Translations under genes and position numbers: made by a program
Notes under the pieces: generated by a model
The model's input: only the letters and a program-made list of their open reading frames with translations
Database searches by the model: none
Told to the model about the DNA's origin: nothing
Source: Alphaproteobacteria bacterium
GTDB lineage: Bacteria; Pseudomonadota; Alphaproteobacteria; Micavibrionales; Micavibrionaceae
DNA: 64,000 bases
NCBI GenBank assembly: GCA_030427385.1
Contig: JAUHWR010000001.1
Coordinates: forward strand, 1,240,001 to 1,304,000
Direction of reading: 5' to 3'
Shown here: positions 8,290 to 17,609 of the stretch, in pieces
Numbering within the stretch: the stretch's first letter is position 1
How the letters are laid out: each line of letters begins with the position of its first letter

Positions 8290-11112
8290 TTAAACGATAT
8301 TTGTAACGTCTTTTAGACCACTTATTCGACATAAAATCCGATATAGTTTTGCAATATCACTAAACCGGATCACTTCAATCATAATTCCGTTCTGTTGTTT
8401 TAATTGAATATCTTGATACACTTTTTCAAATTGTTTTATGTAACGCTGGGCGTATGTGCGTAATTCATGATCCTTTTTATATTTATTTGCCAGGGCTGCA
8501 TAGGGAATATTTTTCTCTATATTCTGTAAATGGCGCATAAATACTGTGATATCACCTTCATTAAAGGCTCTCCACATCCGCTCGGAAATGCCATTATCAA
8601 TTGCCCGCGTTAAATCAACTGTTAAAGAATAGATGCTCTCTAAAAGATAACGTGAAGAAGATATAAATCCATCCTGCTCCTGCGTTGTCATCATTTCTTT
8701 TAAATCGTAACTTGTTTTCTGCATCGTTTTGGACAAATCTTCGATCTCGCCCTTTTGTTTTACAACATTTGTCGAAACCAGCTCATAACGATCTATAATA
8801 CCTGCAGATATTTTAAAAATATCCTTTGACTCATTTTCTATTTTCTCACGAACTTCATTAATTTTTAATGTTAAATTTGCAGAAGTCTTCCCTATAGCAG
8901 ACATATTTTGTGTCAGCAGCTTACTAGATTCTAATATTCGATGAGTACTGTCCCCGGCATTTTGCGCCAGTAGGGTCGATTGTTTTTTTAATTCATCCGT
9001 ATAGGCGCCGGATACTTTCAAAATATTATCCATTTGCTCTTTTAAGTATGTATGACCGCCCATGAAAGATTTCTCAATTGCCCGCATATCCTTTAATTCG
9101 CTTGTCGTGCGCTGTAATAGCTCTTTGGATGAATAAGTAATCCTCTCTACAAAGGCTCCCGCTTGCTCTAGTCTGCTTTCTGCAGCTTTTTGCAATGCTT
9201 CGGTTTGAAGTTCAGTATGGGTCATAGATTCGCTTATTTTCGCAACAACCTCTTCTGACGTATCCGCGGCTTGTCGCGCAACTTCATCCAAATCAGATGA
9301 AGCGCCTTTAATACTGCTCAGAACATTTCCCACGATTTCTGTTAGCTCATAACCATGGTGTTCAAAAGACTTTTGTGCTTGCTGAATTTGCTTTTCAGAT
9401 TGCCCCGTCACATCCTTAATTAATTTTGCGGATTCATGGAAAGAATCATTCACACGCTCCAGTTTAACAAGGATAGCGTCGCTTTCATCACCTATGCTCA
9501 TTACATCGTTAATAACAGCCCTTACTCCGCTGGCGCTATTCTGGGTTTTGGAAACCAGATCATCACTAATTTTATCAAGACGAGACAGCTCATCGTTAAT
9601 TTGATGACCAAATGAACGTAATGTTGAAATTGACCCGCTTGAAACCCCTTCCATCTCTTTACAGTTTACTTTAATATCATTTGATATATTACTGATTAAA
9701 TTATGAGATCTAATCGCCTCGCCACTAATTTCTTGAATGTTTTTTTGCATATCATGTGACATCGAGTTTAGGCACTCCATGGTCGAAGAAATTTGCGTCA
9801 TCATGTCTTTGTGTTGTTTGACGAAATTTTGCTGAAGCTGCTGTGTTTCCGCAGAAACCTGACCGGATAATGACGAAACATCTTGAACCTGCCGCTTTAA
9901 ATTCGATGCCGTTTCTTCAGCGCGATCAAGAATTTTAACGCCGAACTGCTCCAGAGAAGAGATGCGGCTCTCTATTAATACCTCTAAATTATTCGTGCGA
10001 TGATCACTCTCGACAAAAATACCCTGCAATTTTGAACCAATTTGATCAAATAATGCCCCCTGCTCCGATATTTTTTGAGCGCCCTCCTCCAAATTATTCA
10101 GAACTCGCTCAGAAATATCCTCTACATAGTTTAATTGAACGGATAATCCGTCTCCAATACGCGAAAGATCTGCGCCAAATTCGTTAGTAACGCTTGATAG
10201 TTGTTCGGTTTGCGCTGATAAACGGCTTTCAACATCATCCATGCGCGACAATGAATGATCATTTTTGGCGGCAACTTCCTTACTCGCGGCTTCAAGGCGG
10301 CGTGATATTGCCTTTGTTCTCTCCAACAATCCGTGGCTAGACCTTGTAATATCCTCAAAGCGCTGAGAAATATTATCCGACAGAGATGATAGATTAGCGG
10401 ATTTATCAAGCAAGTTTTTTGTGATTGCATCGGCCTTTTGATCAACCGCATCCATAACCGCATTCAAAGCCTTTATATCTTTTTGTAACCCCAGCCTTGC
10501 CTCATTAATTGTGCGCATGGCAGCTTGAGAGCTGACTTTAAATTCCCTGGCTTGACCGCTGAGCATGGCAATATCGCTTGTAATTTTGTCAGATTGCGCA
10601 TCGGGCGGGAATAAAATTGTGTTTAACTCCTCCTTTAACAATGCGGAATATGTCTCTATATCTTTGCGCCGTTGATAGTGACTAAATACAACCCATAACA
10701 GCGCAACAGGCGTCAGAAAAATGGATAAATATGACCCGATATTTGAAATAACCGATTCAGAAAGCGTTAAACCTTGATTTGAGAATAAAAAATAAGCTAA
10801 ACAGCCGCCAATCCAGAATATACTTAGCGTTGCAAATATGCCCATGAGGCTTTTTATAGAATATAGGGGCGGCTGATCCGCTATATGTGTTTTTTTATCA
10901 TCATTTGCGCTATTTGTTTCTTGCAGAATTTTCAGCGTGCTTAAGTTACCATTGGAACGAATATGAAATTTTGGGGTGGGTGATATTGGCCTTAGATTTA
11001 GATTGCGAACTTTTTTATTTAAATCATCAATGCGGCTCATACCTGATGACACATCCCCTGTGCCAGCTGTATCTTTTTGAACTTTTGCCTCGATCGAGGA
11101 AACCTTAATCAT
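8290..11112 (-). CDS. Large bitopic coiled-coil membrane protein, TipN-like architecture
   Basis: From the ATG at 11112 the product is about 940 residues. A basic, disordered N-terminus (1-88) is followed by two membrane segments (about 89-110, LMGIFATLSIFWIGGC, and 126-145, YLSIFLTPVALLWVV). Then come some 670 residues of heptad-patterned, Ser/Gln/Glu-rich coiled coil (about 150-820) and a compact C-terminal region (about 845-940). No chemoreceptor signalling tip or HAMP domain is seen. Two N-terminal membrane helices plus a long cytoplasmic coiled coil is the layout of the alphaproteobacterial polarity factor TipN, but homology is not established. The start is uncertain: an in-frame ATG at 11178 and a TTG at 11214 lie upstream without clear ribosome binding sites. 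Confidence 0.7.
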   Translation of the reverse strand: MIKVSSIEAKVQKDTAGTGDVSSGMSRIDDLNKKVRNLNLRPISPTPKFHIRSNGNLSTLKILQETNSANDDKKTHIADQPPLYSIKSLMGIFATLSIFWIGGCLAYFLFSNQGLTLSESVISNIGSYLSIFLTPVALLWVVFSHYQRRKDIETYSALLKEELNTILFPPDAQSDKITSDIAMLSGQAREFKVSSQAAMRTINEARLGLQKDIKALNAVMDAVDQKADAITKNLLDKSANLSSLSDNISQRFEDITRSSHGLLERTKAISRRLEAASKEVAAKNDHSLSRMDDVESRLSAQTEQLSSVTNEFGADLSRIGDGLSVQLNYVEDISERVLNNLEEGAQKISEQGALFDQIGSKLQGIFVESDHRTNNLEVLIESRISSLEQFGVKILDRAEETASNLKRQVQDVSSLSGQVSAETQQLQQNFVKQHKDMMTQISSTMECLNSMSHDMQKNIQEISGEAIRSHNLISNISNDIKVNCKEMEGVSSGSISTLRSFGHQINDELSRLDKISDDLVSKTQNSASGVRAVINDVMSIGDESDAILVKLERVNDSFHESAKLIKDVTGQSEKQIQQAQKSFEHHGYELTEIVGNVLSSIKGASSDLDEVARQAADTSEEVVAKISESMTHTELQTEALQKAAESRLEQAGAFVERITYSSKELLQRTTSELKDMRAIEKSFMGGHTYLKEQMDNILKVSGAYTDELKKQSTLLAQNAGDSTHRILESSKLLTQNMSAIGKTSANLTLKINEVREKIENESKDIFKISAGIIDRYELVSTNVVKQKGEIEDLSKTMQKTSYDLKEMMTTQEQDGFISSSRYLLESIYSLTVDLTRAIDNGISERMWRAFNEGDITVFMRHLQNIEKNIPYAALANKYKKDHELRTYAQRYIKQFEKVYQDIQLKQQNGIMIEVIRFSDIAKLYRILCRISGLKDVTNIV

Positions 11113-11255
11113 AAATGATCCCAAAGAGTTATATGGATTTGATGAAAGATCCAAAGAAGCACAGCGCCGCACTTCCATCAATAGGCGTAAAAATGTGTTT
11201 TGGTAACACCACAAGCGAATCAGGGATTTAGCACTCTAAAAAACTGGGGATAACT

Positions 11256-12719
11256 TTAGATACTTTTACGATTACGCCAATAAGCCTTTAAATCTTTACG
11301 AATTTCAGGTGCCAAAATCAGCAAACCTATGATATTGGGGATGCCCATTGCAAAAATCATCGCATCTGAAAAATTAATCACATGCCCCAAATCCGCTGAC
11401 GATCCAATGATAACAAACAAACAGAAGATAAGACGATAAATGATTTTAACTAAATCGCTTTCTCCGGTTAGATAGGTTAAACATTTTTCACCGATATACG
11501 CCCATGTAATCATTGTGGAATACGCAAATAACAAGACAACCAAAGCCAGAATATAAGGGGCGAACGACAATCCAGTCTCCAGCGCGCTTGATGTCATGGC
11601 AACGCCCATTTCACCTTCATAGCCATGATGCACACCGGAAATGACAATGACCAATGCCGTCATAGTGCAGACAATAACCGTATCAATAAACGGCCCTAAC
11701 ATGCCCACAAATCCCTGTGATGCCGGCTCATCCGTTTTTGTTGGTGCCTGAACAATTGCGGCGGAACCAAGTCCCGCCTCATTTGAGAAACTGGCGCGCT
11801 GTACCCCGACTAACATTGCCCCCAATATTCCACCAAAAGCGGATTGGGTATCAAACGCCAGTGTAAATATCTCCATGAAAGCGGCGGGGATATTGTGCCA
11901 ATTGACGATGATGACAAACAGACACGTACCCATATATAATACACCCATTGCGGGTACAATTTTTGCCGCAGCGCCCGCGATAGATTTTAATCCACCTATA
12001 ATGACAATACCCACCGCAATTGCGAGTATTAAACCAAATAACCAGCCGTAATCGCTCCAAAAGCTTATGCCGTTCTCATCCATCGTCACATTGACTAACT
12101 GCTGATAGGATTGATTGGCCTGAAACATGTTTCCACCGCCAAATGCACCCCCAATGCCGCAAATGGCAAAGAAACCCGCAAAGAAAATCCCCAAAGGGGC
12201 TAGCCCGATCTTGGCAAAAGCGGCCTTTAAATAATACATAGGTCCGCCTGAAAACGTTTCGGGATGTTCAGGGTCATTTTGAATGCGATATTTAACCCCC
12301 AACATGACCTCTGCAAACTTTGAAGACATCCCCAAAAGCCCCATCATCACCATCCAAAAGACTGCGCCCGGCCCGCCGAGAGAAATAGCAACGGCAACCC
12401 CCGCTATATTGCCAAGCCCCACAGCACCGGACAAAGATGCGGATAATGCCTGAAACTTGGAAATTTCCCCCGCATCACTTTCATGGTCACATTTGCCGCG
12501 AATTTGATCAATCGCATGCTTAAAGCCGCGCAAATTAATAAAATTCAAATATATGGTAAAAAACAACGCCGCACCGGCCAGCAAAACTAAAATGAGCTTT
12601 ACACTGAGAGCGTCATCCCCCGCGCCTAGCGGCACCGAATAAAAAATAATATCTGATAAGAAGGTGGCAAAAGGCTCAAATAAGTTATTTATCGTCTGGT
12701 CTATAGATATGGATGTCAT
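11256..12719 (-). CDS. Sodium:alanine/glycine symporter (AGCS family)
   Basis: The 487-residue membrane protein matches the alanine/glycine:cation symporter family, which imports small neutral amino acids with Na+. Landmarks are SLSGAVGLGNIAGVAVAISLGGPGAVFW, with the GxGNIAG substrate/sodium motif at about 97-110, GGPMYYL, and the segment RASFSNEAGLGSAAIVQA. About eleven hydrophobic helices are visible and the length is normal. It stands alone: the coiled-coil gene follows on the same strand and a divergent gene starts 93 bp upstream. No glycine-riboswitch-sized leader is present. (The first motif is quoted as two overlapping parts; key residues are G-N-I-A-G.). Confidence 0.9.
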   Translation of the reverse strand: MTSISIDQTINNLFEPFATFLSDIIFYSVPLGAGDDALSVKLILVLLAGAALFFTIYLNFINLRGFKHAIDQIRGKCDHESDAGEISKFQALSASLSGAVGLGNIAGVAVAISLGGPGAVFWMVMMGLLGMSSKFAEVMLGVKYRIQNDPEHPETFSGGPMYYLKAAFAKIGLAPLGIFFAGFFAICGIGGAFGGGNMFQANQSYQQLVNVTMDENGISFWSDYGWLFGLILAIAVGIVIIGGLKSIAGAAAKIVPAMGVLYMGTCLFVIIVNWHNIPAAFMEIFTLAFDTQSAFGGILGAMLVGVQRASFSNEAGLGSAAIVQAPTKTDEPASQGFVGMLGPFIDTVIVCTMTALVIVISGVHHGYEGEMGVAMTSSALETGLSFAPYILALVVLLFAYSTMITWAYIGEKCLTYLTGESDLVKIIYRLIFCLFVIIGSSADLGHVINFSDAMIFAMGIPNIIGLLILAPEIRKDLKAYWRNRKSI

Positions 12720-12773
12720 ATAAAAACCTTAAGAGAATTTTATTGCGTAAGAAACAAAAAACTTGAAACCATC

Positions 12774-12810
12774 CACACCTTGCTGTTAGTTGTTTTGACA
12801 TAAAGGTGTG
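12774..12810 (+). promoter_or_regulatory. Inverted repeat overlapping the ribosome binding site
   Basis: CACACCTT (12774-12781) and AAGGTGTG (12803-12810) are perfect 8-bp complements separated by 21 nt. The right arm contains the AAGG Shine-Dalgarno of the gene starting at ATG 12813. In RNA the stem would hide that site; in DNA it could be an operator. Either use is inference. Confidence 0.45.
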
Positions 12811-12812
12811 AT

Positions 12813-13652
12813 ATGAAAATTTTTAACAAAAATGATATTCGGCTGTACGTACGAGGCTTTTGCAAAGATGGCGATTTAGATATGCGTTATCTCTTACAAG
12901 ATTGTCTTGAAAACCCGTTACGCTTTCACCTTGATTGTCTGGAGGAAATAACGTCTCTGGATATTTTTCCGAATGGCAGGGTCAAACATAAATTTAACCA
13001 AAGATCCGAGCCTTGGTTCAAATTCACTCCTTCTGAAGATCTTGATTTTAAAGTACAAAGAATTGCCGACTGGATTTCAGAATTTTTAGACTTTGCCGGC
13101 AATCAATATAATGGCGGCATTCGTATGGATGCCAGAGCAAAGGCAAAAGCCATAAAAAGTATTGAAGAAGCTCTTCGCAAAACTAATCAACGATTTCTTA
13201 ATGAAGACGAATATGAAGCCGCATATCATAAAAGAATTATAAGAAAAGATGAACAAGAAGGAGACATTGAGCATATCTCTGAATTACATGCCAGATGTCA
13301 TTTATACCGAATTGTCACACCGCGCGGCGCCGATATTGCCGGAAGAAAAGCAAAAAACTGCCTCGGTGACAGTCAAATGCCTGACGGGAGTGTTCCTGTG
13401 CGCATATTAGTAAAAAATCCTGAAAATGATCAATTTTACACCGCGCGTGATCCCGACGGTAAATCACTTTTTACAATTGGTGTACATATACCGCATGGAA
13501 AAATCTGGGCACATGGAAATGGGAGAGGGTTCCCATCTCCTCCCGTTCCTGATCACGCATATCATTTACTTGAGCAAGCCGTTGATATTATTCATGAACG
13601 CTTACCACAGTTAAGGCATAATCGCCCCTATGGTACCCAACCTAGTTTGTAG
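12813..13652 (+). CDS. Uncharacterised protein with PcfJ-like C-terminal motif
   Basis: The 279-residue soluble protein is mostly charged and helical up to about residue 150. The C-terminal part has a run of conserved-looking motifs: GRKAKNCLGDS (N182, C183, G185), VPVRILVKNP, DPDGKSLFTIGVHI and HGKIWAHGNGRG. That order resembles the PcfJ-like family of plasmid and phage proteins (a cysteine-glycine motif, then an isoleucine-arginine strand, then an aromatic/N-G segment). The match is by eye and weak, and the family itself has no defined biochemistry. It is a single gene, divergent from the symporter, and a hairpin covers its AAGG ribosome binding site. Confidence 0.6.
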   Translation: MKIFNKNDIRLYVRGFCKDGDLDMRYLLQDCLENPLRFHLDCLEEITSLDIFPNGRVKHKFNQRSEPWFKFTPSEDLDFKVQRIADWISEFLDFAGNQYNGGIRMDARAKAKAIKSIEEALRKTNQRFLNEDEYEAAYHKRIIRKDEQEGDIEHISELHARCHLYRIVTPRGADIAGRKAKNCLGDSQMPDGSVPVRILVKNPENDQFYTARDPDGKSLFTIGVHIPHGKIWAHGNGRGFPSPPVPDHAYHLLEQAVDIIHERLPQLRHNRPYGTQPSL

Positions 13653-13654
13653 GA

Positions 13655-14134
13655 CTATTGATCGCAGACGGGGTGTGAGACCGGATGCGTTTCATAGAAT
13701 GTCGTTGCCCATTTAACAATTTGGGCATTATCCATTCGCCCCGCCTTACCAATCCGTTCGGTATAACGGGAGCAGAAAACATCAGGGCGCATTTTTGCGG
13801 CGTTTTCTGAGATTTTATTGGCGAGATTTGTCCGCAGATCATTCAGTGCTTTTTCTGGCTTAGCGACACCTGTCCGCACAAAATAATTTAAGAGACGGCT
13901 TTCATATTTTTGAAATAATGCCTCATGCTCCGTGGTAAATTCACGATATTGCGCATAATAATTTTTTTCACCGGGCGGGGTCATATGCTGGCAATTCAAA
14001 CCAATCACCATTAATTCGCTATGAATACGAATGCCTTGCTCGGCCTCCGCCTCAGATATGGAATAACATGACTTTGCCTGCACCGGCGTGGCGACTAATA
14101 ACAAGGCACTACACATCCCTAAAAAACGTTTCAT
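13655..14134 (-). CDS. Secreted protein of unknown function
   Basis: The 159-residue product has a Sec signal peptide (KRFLGMCSALLLVATPVQA, cleavage after about residue 20). The mature part is mainly helical with four cysteines (SCYSI, LNCQH, FCSRY, VCDQ) that could form two disulfides. The block ALFQKYESRLLNYFVRTG and the Cys pairs resemble small periplasmic proteins annotated only as hypothetical in alphaproteobacteria. It converges on the PcfJ-like gene with 2 bp between stops, and lies 43 bp downstream of the hydroxyacid dehydrogenase gene. No function can be assigned. Confidence 0.65.
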   Translation of the reverse strand: MKRFLGMCSALLLVATPVQAKSCYSISEAEAEQGIRIHSELMVIGLNCQHMTPPGEKNYYAQYREFTTEHEALFQKYESRLLNYFVRTGVAKPEKALNDLRTNLANKISENAAKMRPDVFCSRYTERIGKAGRMDNAQIVKWATTFYETHPVSHPVCDQ

Positions 14135-14177
14135 TCTTCTTTTTTCCTTTGGAATTTATTTTTTCAATTTATCAAAT

Positions 14178-15125
14178 TTAGGCGATCCGTGTCAAAGTTT
14201 CACCGCTTTCAAACCATTTTTTTATATTTTCAACAACTAAATGCGCCATCTCCATTCTGGTTTCAATTGTTGCCGTGCCCATATGGGGCAATAACACAAC
14301 ATTATCCATAGTTTTTAAAGCATCCGGCACATGCGGTTCATTTGCAAAAACATCTAAACCTGCCCCTGCAATCGCCCTATTACGAAGCGCTATCAAAAGA
14401 TCTTCTTCATTAACCACGCTACCGCGAGAGACATTAATTAAAAATCCGCGCTTTCCTAAAGCCTCAAGAACATCAAGATCAATCAGCCCTTTTGTTTCAG
14501 GAGTTGCGGCGCATGATAAAATAAGAAAATCAGATACTTGTGACAATTCTCTTAGATTAGAAATGAACTCATATGGAACATCTTTGGGTGCACGCCCAGT
14601 ATATTTAATCTGACATCCAAACGCCTCGGCACGTTTAGCAATAGCCTGACCAATACGACCAAGACCGACAATACCCAAAGTTTTACCCCCCAAACGATGC
14701 CCCAAACCAATATCGCCCTCACTCGCCCATTTTCCGATGCGAACATAGGCATCAGCCTCAACAAAACGGCGCGCAACATTTAATAACAAAGCGATCGCGG
14801 TATCTGCTGTGTCATTAGTCACCAAATCCGGCGTATTGCAAACGATCACACCCCTGGCTTTTGCGGCTGTGAGATCAATATGATCAAACCCCACACCATT
14901 ACTCGAAATAATTTCAAGATTAGGCAGGTTTTCAATGAGGTTTTTAGAAATTTTCTGTCCCGGATGGCATATAATACCAACCGCATTCGAACTATGTTGT
15001 TGTATCGCCTGATCGGGATCACGCTCTTGATAAAGCTTTAGAACTTGAAAATTCTTTTCTAAAGAAGATAGATTATCCGGCTTTAAACCATCCAAACTAC
15101 TAAAGGCCAAAATCGTTTTTGTCAT
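14178..15125 (-). CDS. D-2-hydroxyacid dehydrogenase (glyoxylate/hydroxypyruvate reductase type)
   Basis: The 315-residue protein has the two-domain D-isomer-specific 2-hydroxyacid dehydrogenase layout. The NAD(P)-binding motif is GLGRIGQAIAKRAEAFG, followed after about 20 residues by TGRAP, which suggests NADPH preference because an Arg replaces the usual Asp. The catalytic set is Arg in VSRGSVVNEEDL, Glu in FANEP and His in LLPHMGTAT. It reduces 2-keto acids such as glyoxylate or hydroxypyruvate, and the exact substrate is not decidable. It is transcribed divergently from miaB, with 86 bp between the starts. Confidence 0.85.
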   Translation of the reverse strand: MTKTILAFSSLDGLKPDNLSSLEKNFQVLKLYQERDPDQAIQQHSSNAVGIICHPGQKISKNLIENLPNLEIISSNGVGFDHIDLTAAKARGVIVCNTPDLVTNDTADTAIALLLNVARRFVEADAYVRIGKWASEGDIGLGHRLGGKTLGIVGLGRIGQAIAKRAEAFGCQIKYTGRAPKDVPYEFISNLRELSQVSDFLILSCAATPETKGLIDLDVLEALGKRGFLINVSRGSVVNEEDLLIALRNRAIAGAGLDVFANEPHVPDALKTMDNVVLLPHMGTATIETRMEMAHLVVENIKKWFESGETLTRIA

Positions 15126-15174
15126 ACGATGATTTGTAAATTTTAATTATGAGCAGGTCAATCATTAAGAAGAA

Positions 15175-15203
15175 TTGATTTTTTACACAAAAATCATTAC
15201 AAC
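15175..15203 (+). promoter_or_regulatory. Possible sigma-70 promoter of miaB
   Basis: TTGATT (15175-15180), a 17-bp spacer and TACAAC (15198-15203) lie just upstream of the miaB ATG at 15212. Transcription would begin at or within a couple of bases of the start codon, and no Shine-Dalgarno is present. This fits a leaderless message. The -10 match is weak. Confidence 0.3.
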
Positions 15204-15211
15204 CCTATGCA

Positions 15212-16588
15212 ATGGGACAAGCAAATAAAAAACTATTTATAAAAACGTGGGGCTGTCAGATGAATGTCTATGACAGTCGGCGCATGGCGGACGTTTTGCG
15301 CCCGCTTGGATATGCGGAGGTTGATGGCCCTGAAGACGCGGACATGATCATCATGAATACCTGTCACATACGCGAGAAAGCAACGGATAAAGTATTCTCA
15401 GAAATTGGGCGCCTAAAAGAGCACAAAAAAGCCAAAGAGGCCAATGGTGGCAAAATGCTGATGGCCGTTGCCGGATGCGTTGCGCAAGCCGAAGGTGAAC
15501 TGATTTTGCAACGCGCTCCAGATATTGACATGGTGTTCGGCCCACAGACTTATCATCAATTACCGGAAATGGTTTTAAAAGCGACCGGCATGATGGGACG
15601 TCCACGCATTGTAAATACCGACTTTCCCCCAGAGAGCAAATTTGATTTGTTACCTGAGGAAAATGCCTCACAAGGCATGAGCGCGTACCTCTCCATTCAG
15701 GAAGGTTGTGATAAGTTTTGTACATTTTGCGTGGTTCCTTATACACGCGGCGCCGAATTTTCGCGCCCCTTACGCGCCATTATTGATGAAGCAAAGCAAC
15801 TCGCGCAAAATGGGGCAAAAGAAATTACCCTTTTGGGTCAAAACGTTAATGCTTACCATGGCATGGGTCACAATGGGTCACAGGCCGATTTAACCGACGT
15901 CATTGACGCAGTCGCGCTAATCCCTGAAATCGAACGTATCCGTTACTCAACATCCCACCCCAGAGATATGGATGAACGCTTAATTGACGCGCATGGTAAT
16001 ATCGAAAAATTAATGCCGTTTCTACATCTGCCTGTGCAAAGCGGGTCAGACAAAATCCTAAAAACCATGAACCGCAAACACGGACGCGATCTATTTTTTG
16101 ATATTATCGAAAAATTACGCGTTAAGCGCCCTGACATTGTATTTTCATCTGATTTTATTGTTGGCTTTCCCGGGGAGACAGATCAAGATCACGCCGATAC
16201 TATGGATTTGATCCGCCGCACCAAATTTGCATCTGCCTATTCTTTTAAATACTCAGCGCGCCCCGGAACGCCTGCAGCAAATATGCAAGGATTGGTTCGT
16301 GAAGACGTCAAGAATGAACGGCTACAGGAGTTGCAAGCCCTTATTAATGAACAACAATATGAGTTCAACAAAAGTTGCATGGATCGGGTCATGCCGGTTC
16401 TTTTTGATCGAATTGGTTATAAAGATGGCCAAATCCTTGGGCGCAGCCCGTTCTTTCAATCAGTTAGTGTTACCGCGCCGCAGCGATTATTAGGACAAAT
16501 TATAGATGTAAAAATCAACCGCGCCTCCCCGAATGCATTAAGCGGAGAAGTTGTTTTGGTAGAAGATATATACGAGGCGGCAGAGTAA
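15212..16588 (+). CDS. miaB: tRNA-2-methylthio-N6-dimethylallyladenosine synthase MiaB
   Basis: The 458-residue radical-SAM methylthiotransferase adds the 2-methylthio group to i6A37 of tRNAs reading UNN codons. The N-terminal UPF0004 domain carries three cluster cysteines (C15, C51, C89). The radical SAM motif is C166-x3-C170-x2-C173 (GCDKFCTFC), and a TRAM domain ends the protein (about 390-455). Length and motifs are complete. It opens the plus-strand block miaB-phoH-ybeY-corC-lnt typical of alphaproteobacteria, and phoH follows after 49 bp. Confidence 0.97.
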   Translation: MGQANKKLFIKTWGCQMNVYDSRRMADVLRPLGYAEVDGPEDADMIIMNTCHIREKATDKVFSEIGRLKEHKKAKEANGGKMLMAVAGCVAQAEGELILQRAPDIDMVFGPQTYHQLPEMVLKATGMMGRPRIVNTDFPPESKFDLLPEENASQGMSAYLSIQEGCDKFCTFCVVPYTRGAEFSRPLRAIIDEAKQLAQNGAKEITLLGQNVNAYHGMGHNGSQADLTDVIDAVALIPEIERIRYSTSHPRDMDERLIDAHGNIEKLMPFLHLPVQSGSDKILKTMNRKHGRDLFFDIIEKLRVKRPDIVFSSDFIVGFPGETDQDHADTMDLIRRTKFASAYSFKYSARPGTPAANMQGLVREDVKNERLQELQALINEQQYEFNKSCMDRVMPVLFDRIGYKDGQILGRSPFFQSVSVTAPQRLLGQIIDVKINRASPNALSGEVVLVEDIYEAAE

Positions 16589-16637
16589 ATAATAAATCTT
16601 TAATATTCTTTTAAAACTTTATGCTAAACTTTTAATA

Positions 16638-17609
16638 ATGACCAAACAGAAAACACAGACGCACTCCGTCAAATATGATAATAACCTTTATCTTTCCCAA
16701 CTTTGCGGCCCGCGGAATGATCACATTAAAAAGCTGGAAAAGCTGCTCGATGTTCAAATTGCGATTAAAGGGAATCAATTGGATATTACCGGTCACAAGA
16801 ATGATGTCGCCAGCGCAACCCAAATTTTAGATGCCCTTTGGGTGAAGTTGGAAAATGGCGATAATATTGAAATGGCGGATGTTGAAGCCGCCATCCGCTT
16901 CATGAACGGTACAGAAACTGGAGATGGAAATCAGCAAACTTATTCTGATGATAAAAGCTTTATTAAAACGAAGAAAAAAACCATTGAACCACGCTCTCCG
17001 TTGCAAGCGGAATATATTCAATCCATGCGTGATTATGAAATGATTTTTGGTCTGGGCCCCGCGGGGACAGGTAAAACATATCTTGCGGTTGCGATGGGTA
17101 TTGAAATGTACCTGAATGGTGAAGTTGAACGTTTGATTTTTACACGTCCGGCTGTAGAAGCAGGAGAAAATCTTGGCTTCCTGCCTGGTGATATGAAGGA
17201 AAAGGTTGACCCGTATTTACGCCCGATTTATGACGCACTTCATGATATGATGCCACTTGATAAAGTTGATATTAAGTTAGAAAACGGTGATTTAGAAGTC
17301 GCCCCCCTTGCGTTTATGCGCGGGCGCACACTGCGGAATGCCTTTGTCATTTTGGATGAAGCACAAAATACGACTCCTGCACAAATGAAAATGTTTCTAA
17401 CGCGAATGGGCGAAGGATCACACGTGGTCGTCACCGGCGATCCCACGCAAACAGATCTTCCCAAACATCAAACTTCCGGCCTGACCGAAGCGATGGCTTA
17501 TTTAAGAGATGTTAACGAAATTAAGTTTATCATGTTCAGTGAAAAGGACGTTGTCCGCCATCACCTAGTTGCAAAGATTATTGAAGCTTATGAACACAGA
17601 AAAACCTGA
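16638..17609 (+). CDS. phoH: PhoH-like ATPase
   Basis: The 323-residue protein has an N-terminal KH-like segment (about 15-75) and a PhoH P-loop ATPase domain. Walker A is GPAGTGKTYLAVA and Walker B is FVILDEAQNTT. Family motifs FTRPAVEAGENLGFLPGD and VVTGDPTQTDLP are intact. In most proteobacteria it is paired with ybeY and linked to 16S rRNA maturation or stress; its precise activity is not settled. Its end overlaps the ybeY start region by 20 bp (taking ATG 17590 for ybeY), which suggests translational coupling. Confidence 0.95.
   Translation: MTKQKTQTHSVKYDNNLYLSQLCGPRNDHIKKLEKLLDVQIAIKGNQLDITGHKNDVASATQILDALWVKLENGDNIEMADVEAAIRFMNGTETGDGNQQTYSDDKSFIKTKKKTIEPRSPLQAEYIQSMRDYEMIFGLGPAGTGKTYLAVAMGIEMYLNGEVERLIFTRPAVEAGENLGFLPGDMKEKVDPYLRPIYDALHDMMPLDKVDIKLENGDLEVAPLAFMRGRTLRNAFVILDEAQNTTPAQMKMFLTRMGEGSHVVVTGDPTQTDLPKHQTSGLTEAMAYLRDVNEIKFIMFSEKDVVRHHLVAKIIEAYEHRKT

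Noticed and set aside
10131-10463. Minus-strand frame of 110 codons inside the coiled-coil gene
   Set aside because: It is an out-of-frame shadow of the long heptad repeat region.
8290-11112. Methyl-accepting chemotaxis protein
   Set aside because: There is no periplasmic sensor, HAMP domain or conserved signalling hairpin tip. The coiled coil is generic.
12720-12812. Glycine riboswitch for the alanine/glycine symporter
   Set aside because: The divergent gap is 93 bp, too short for the aptamer plus expression platform, and no conserved core is seen.
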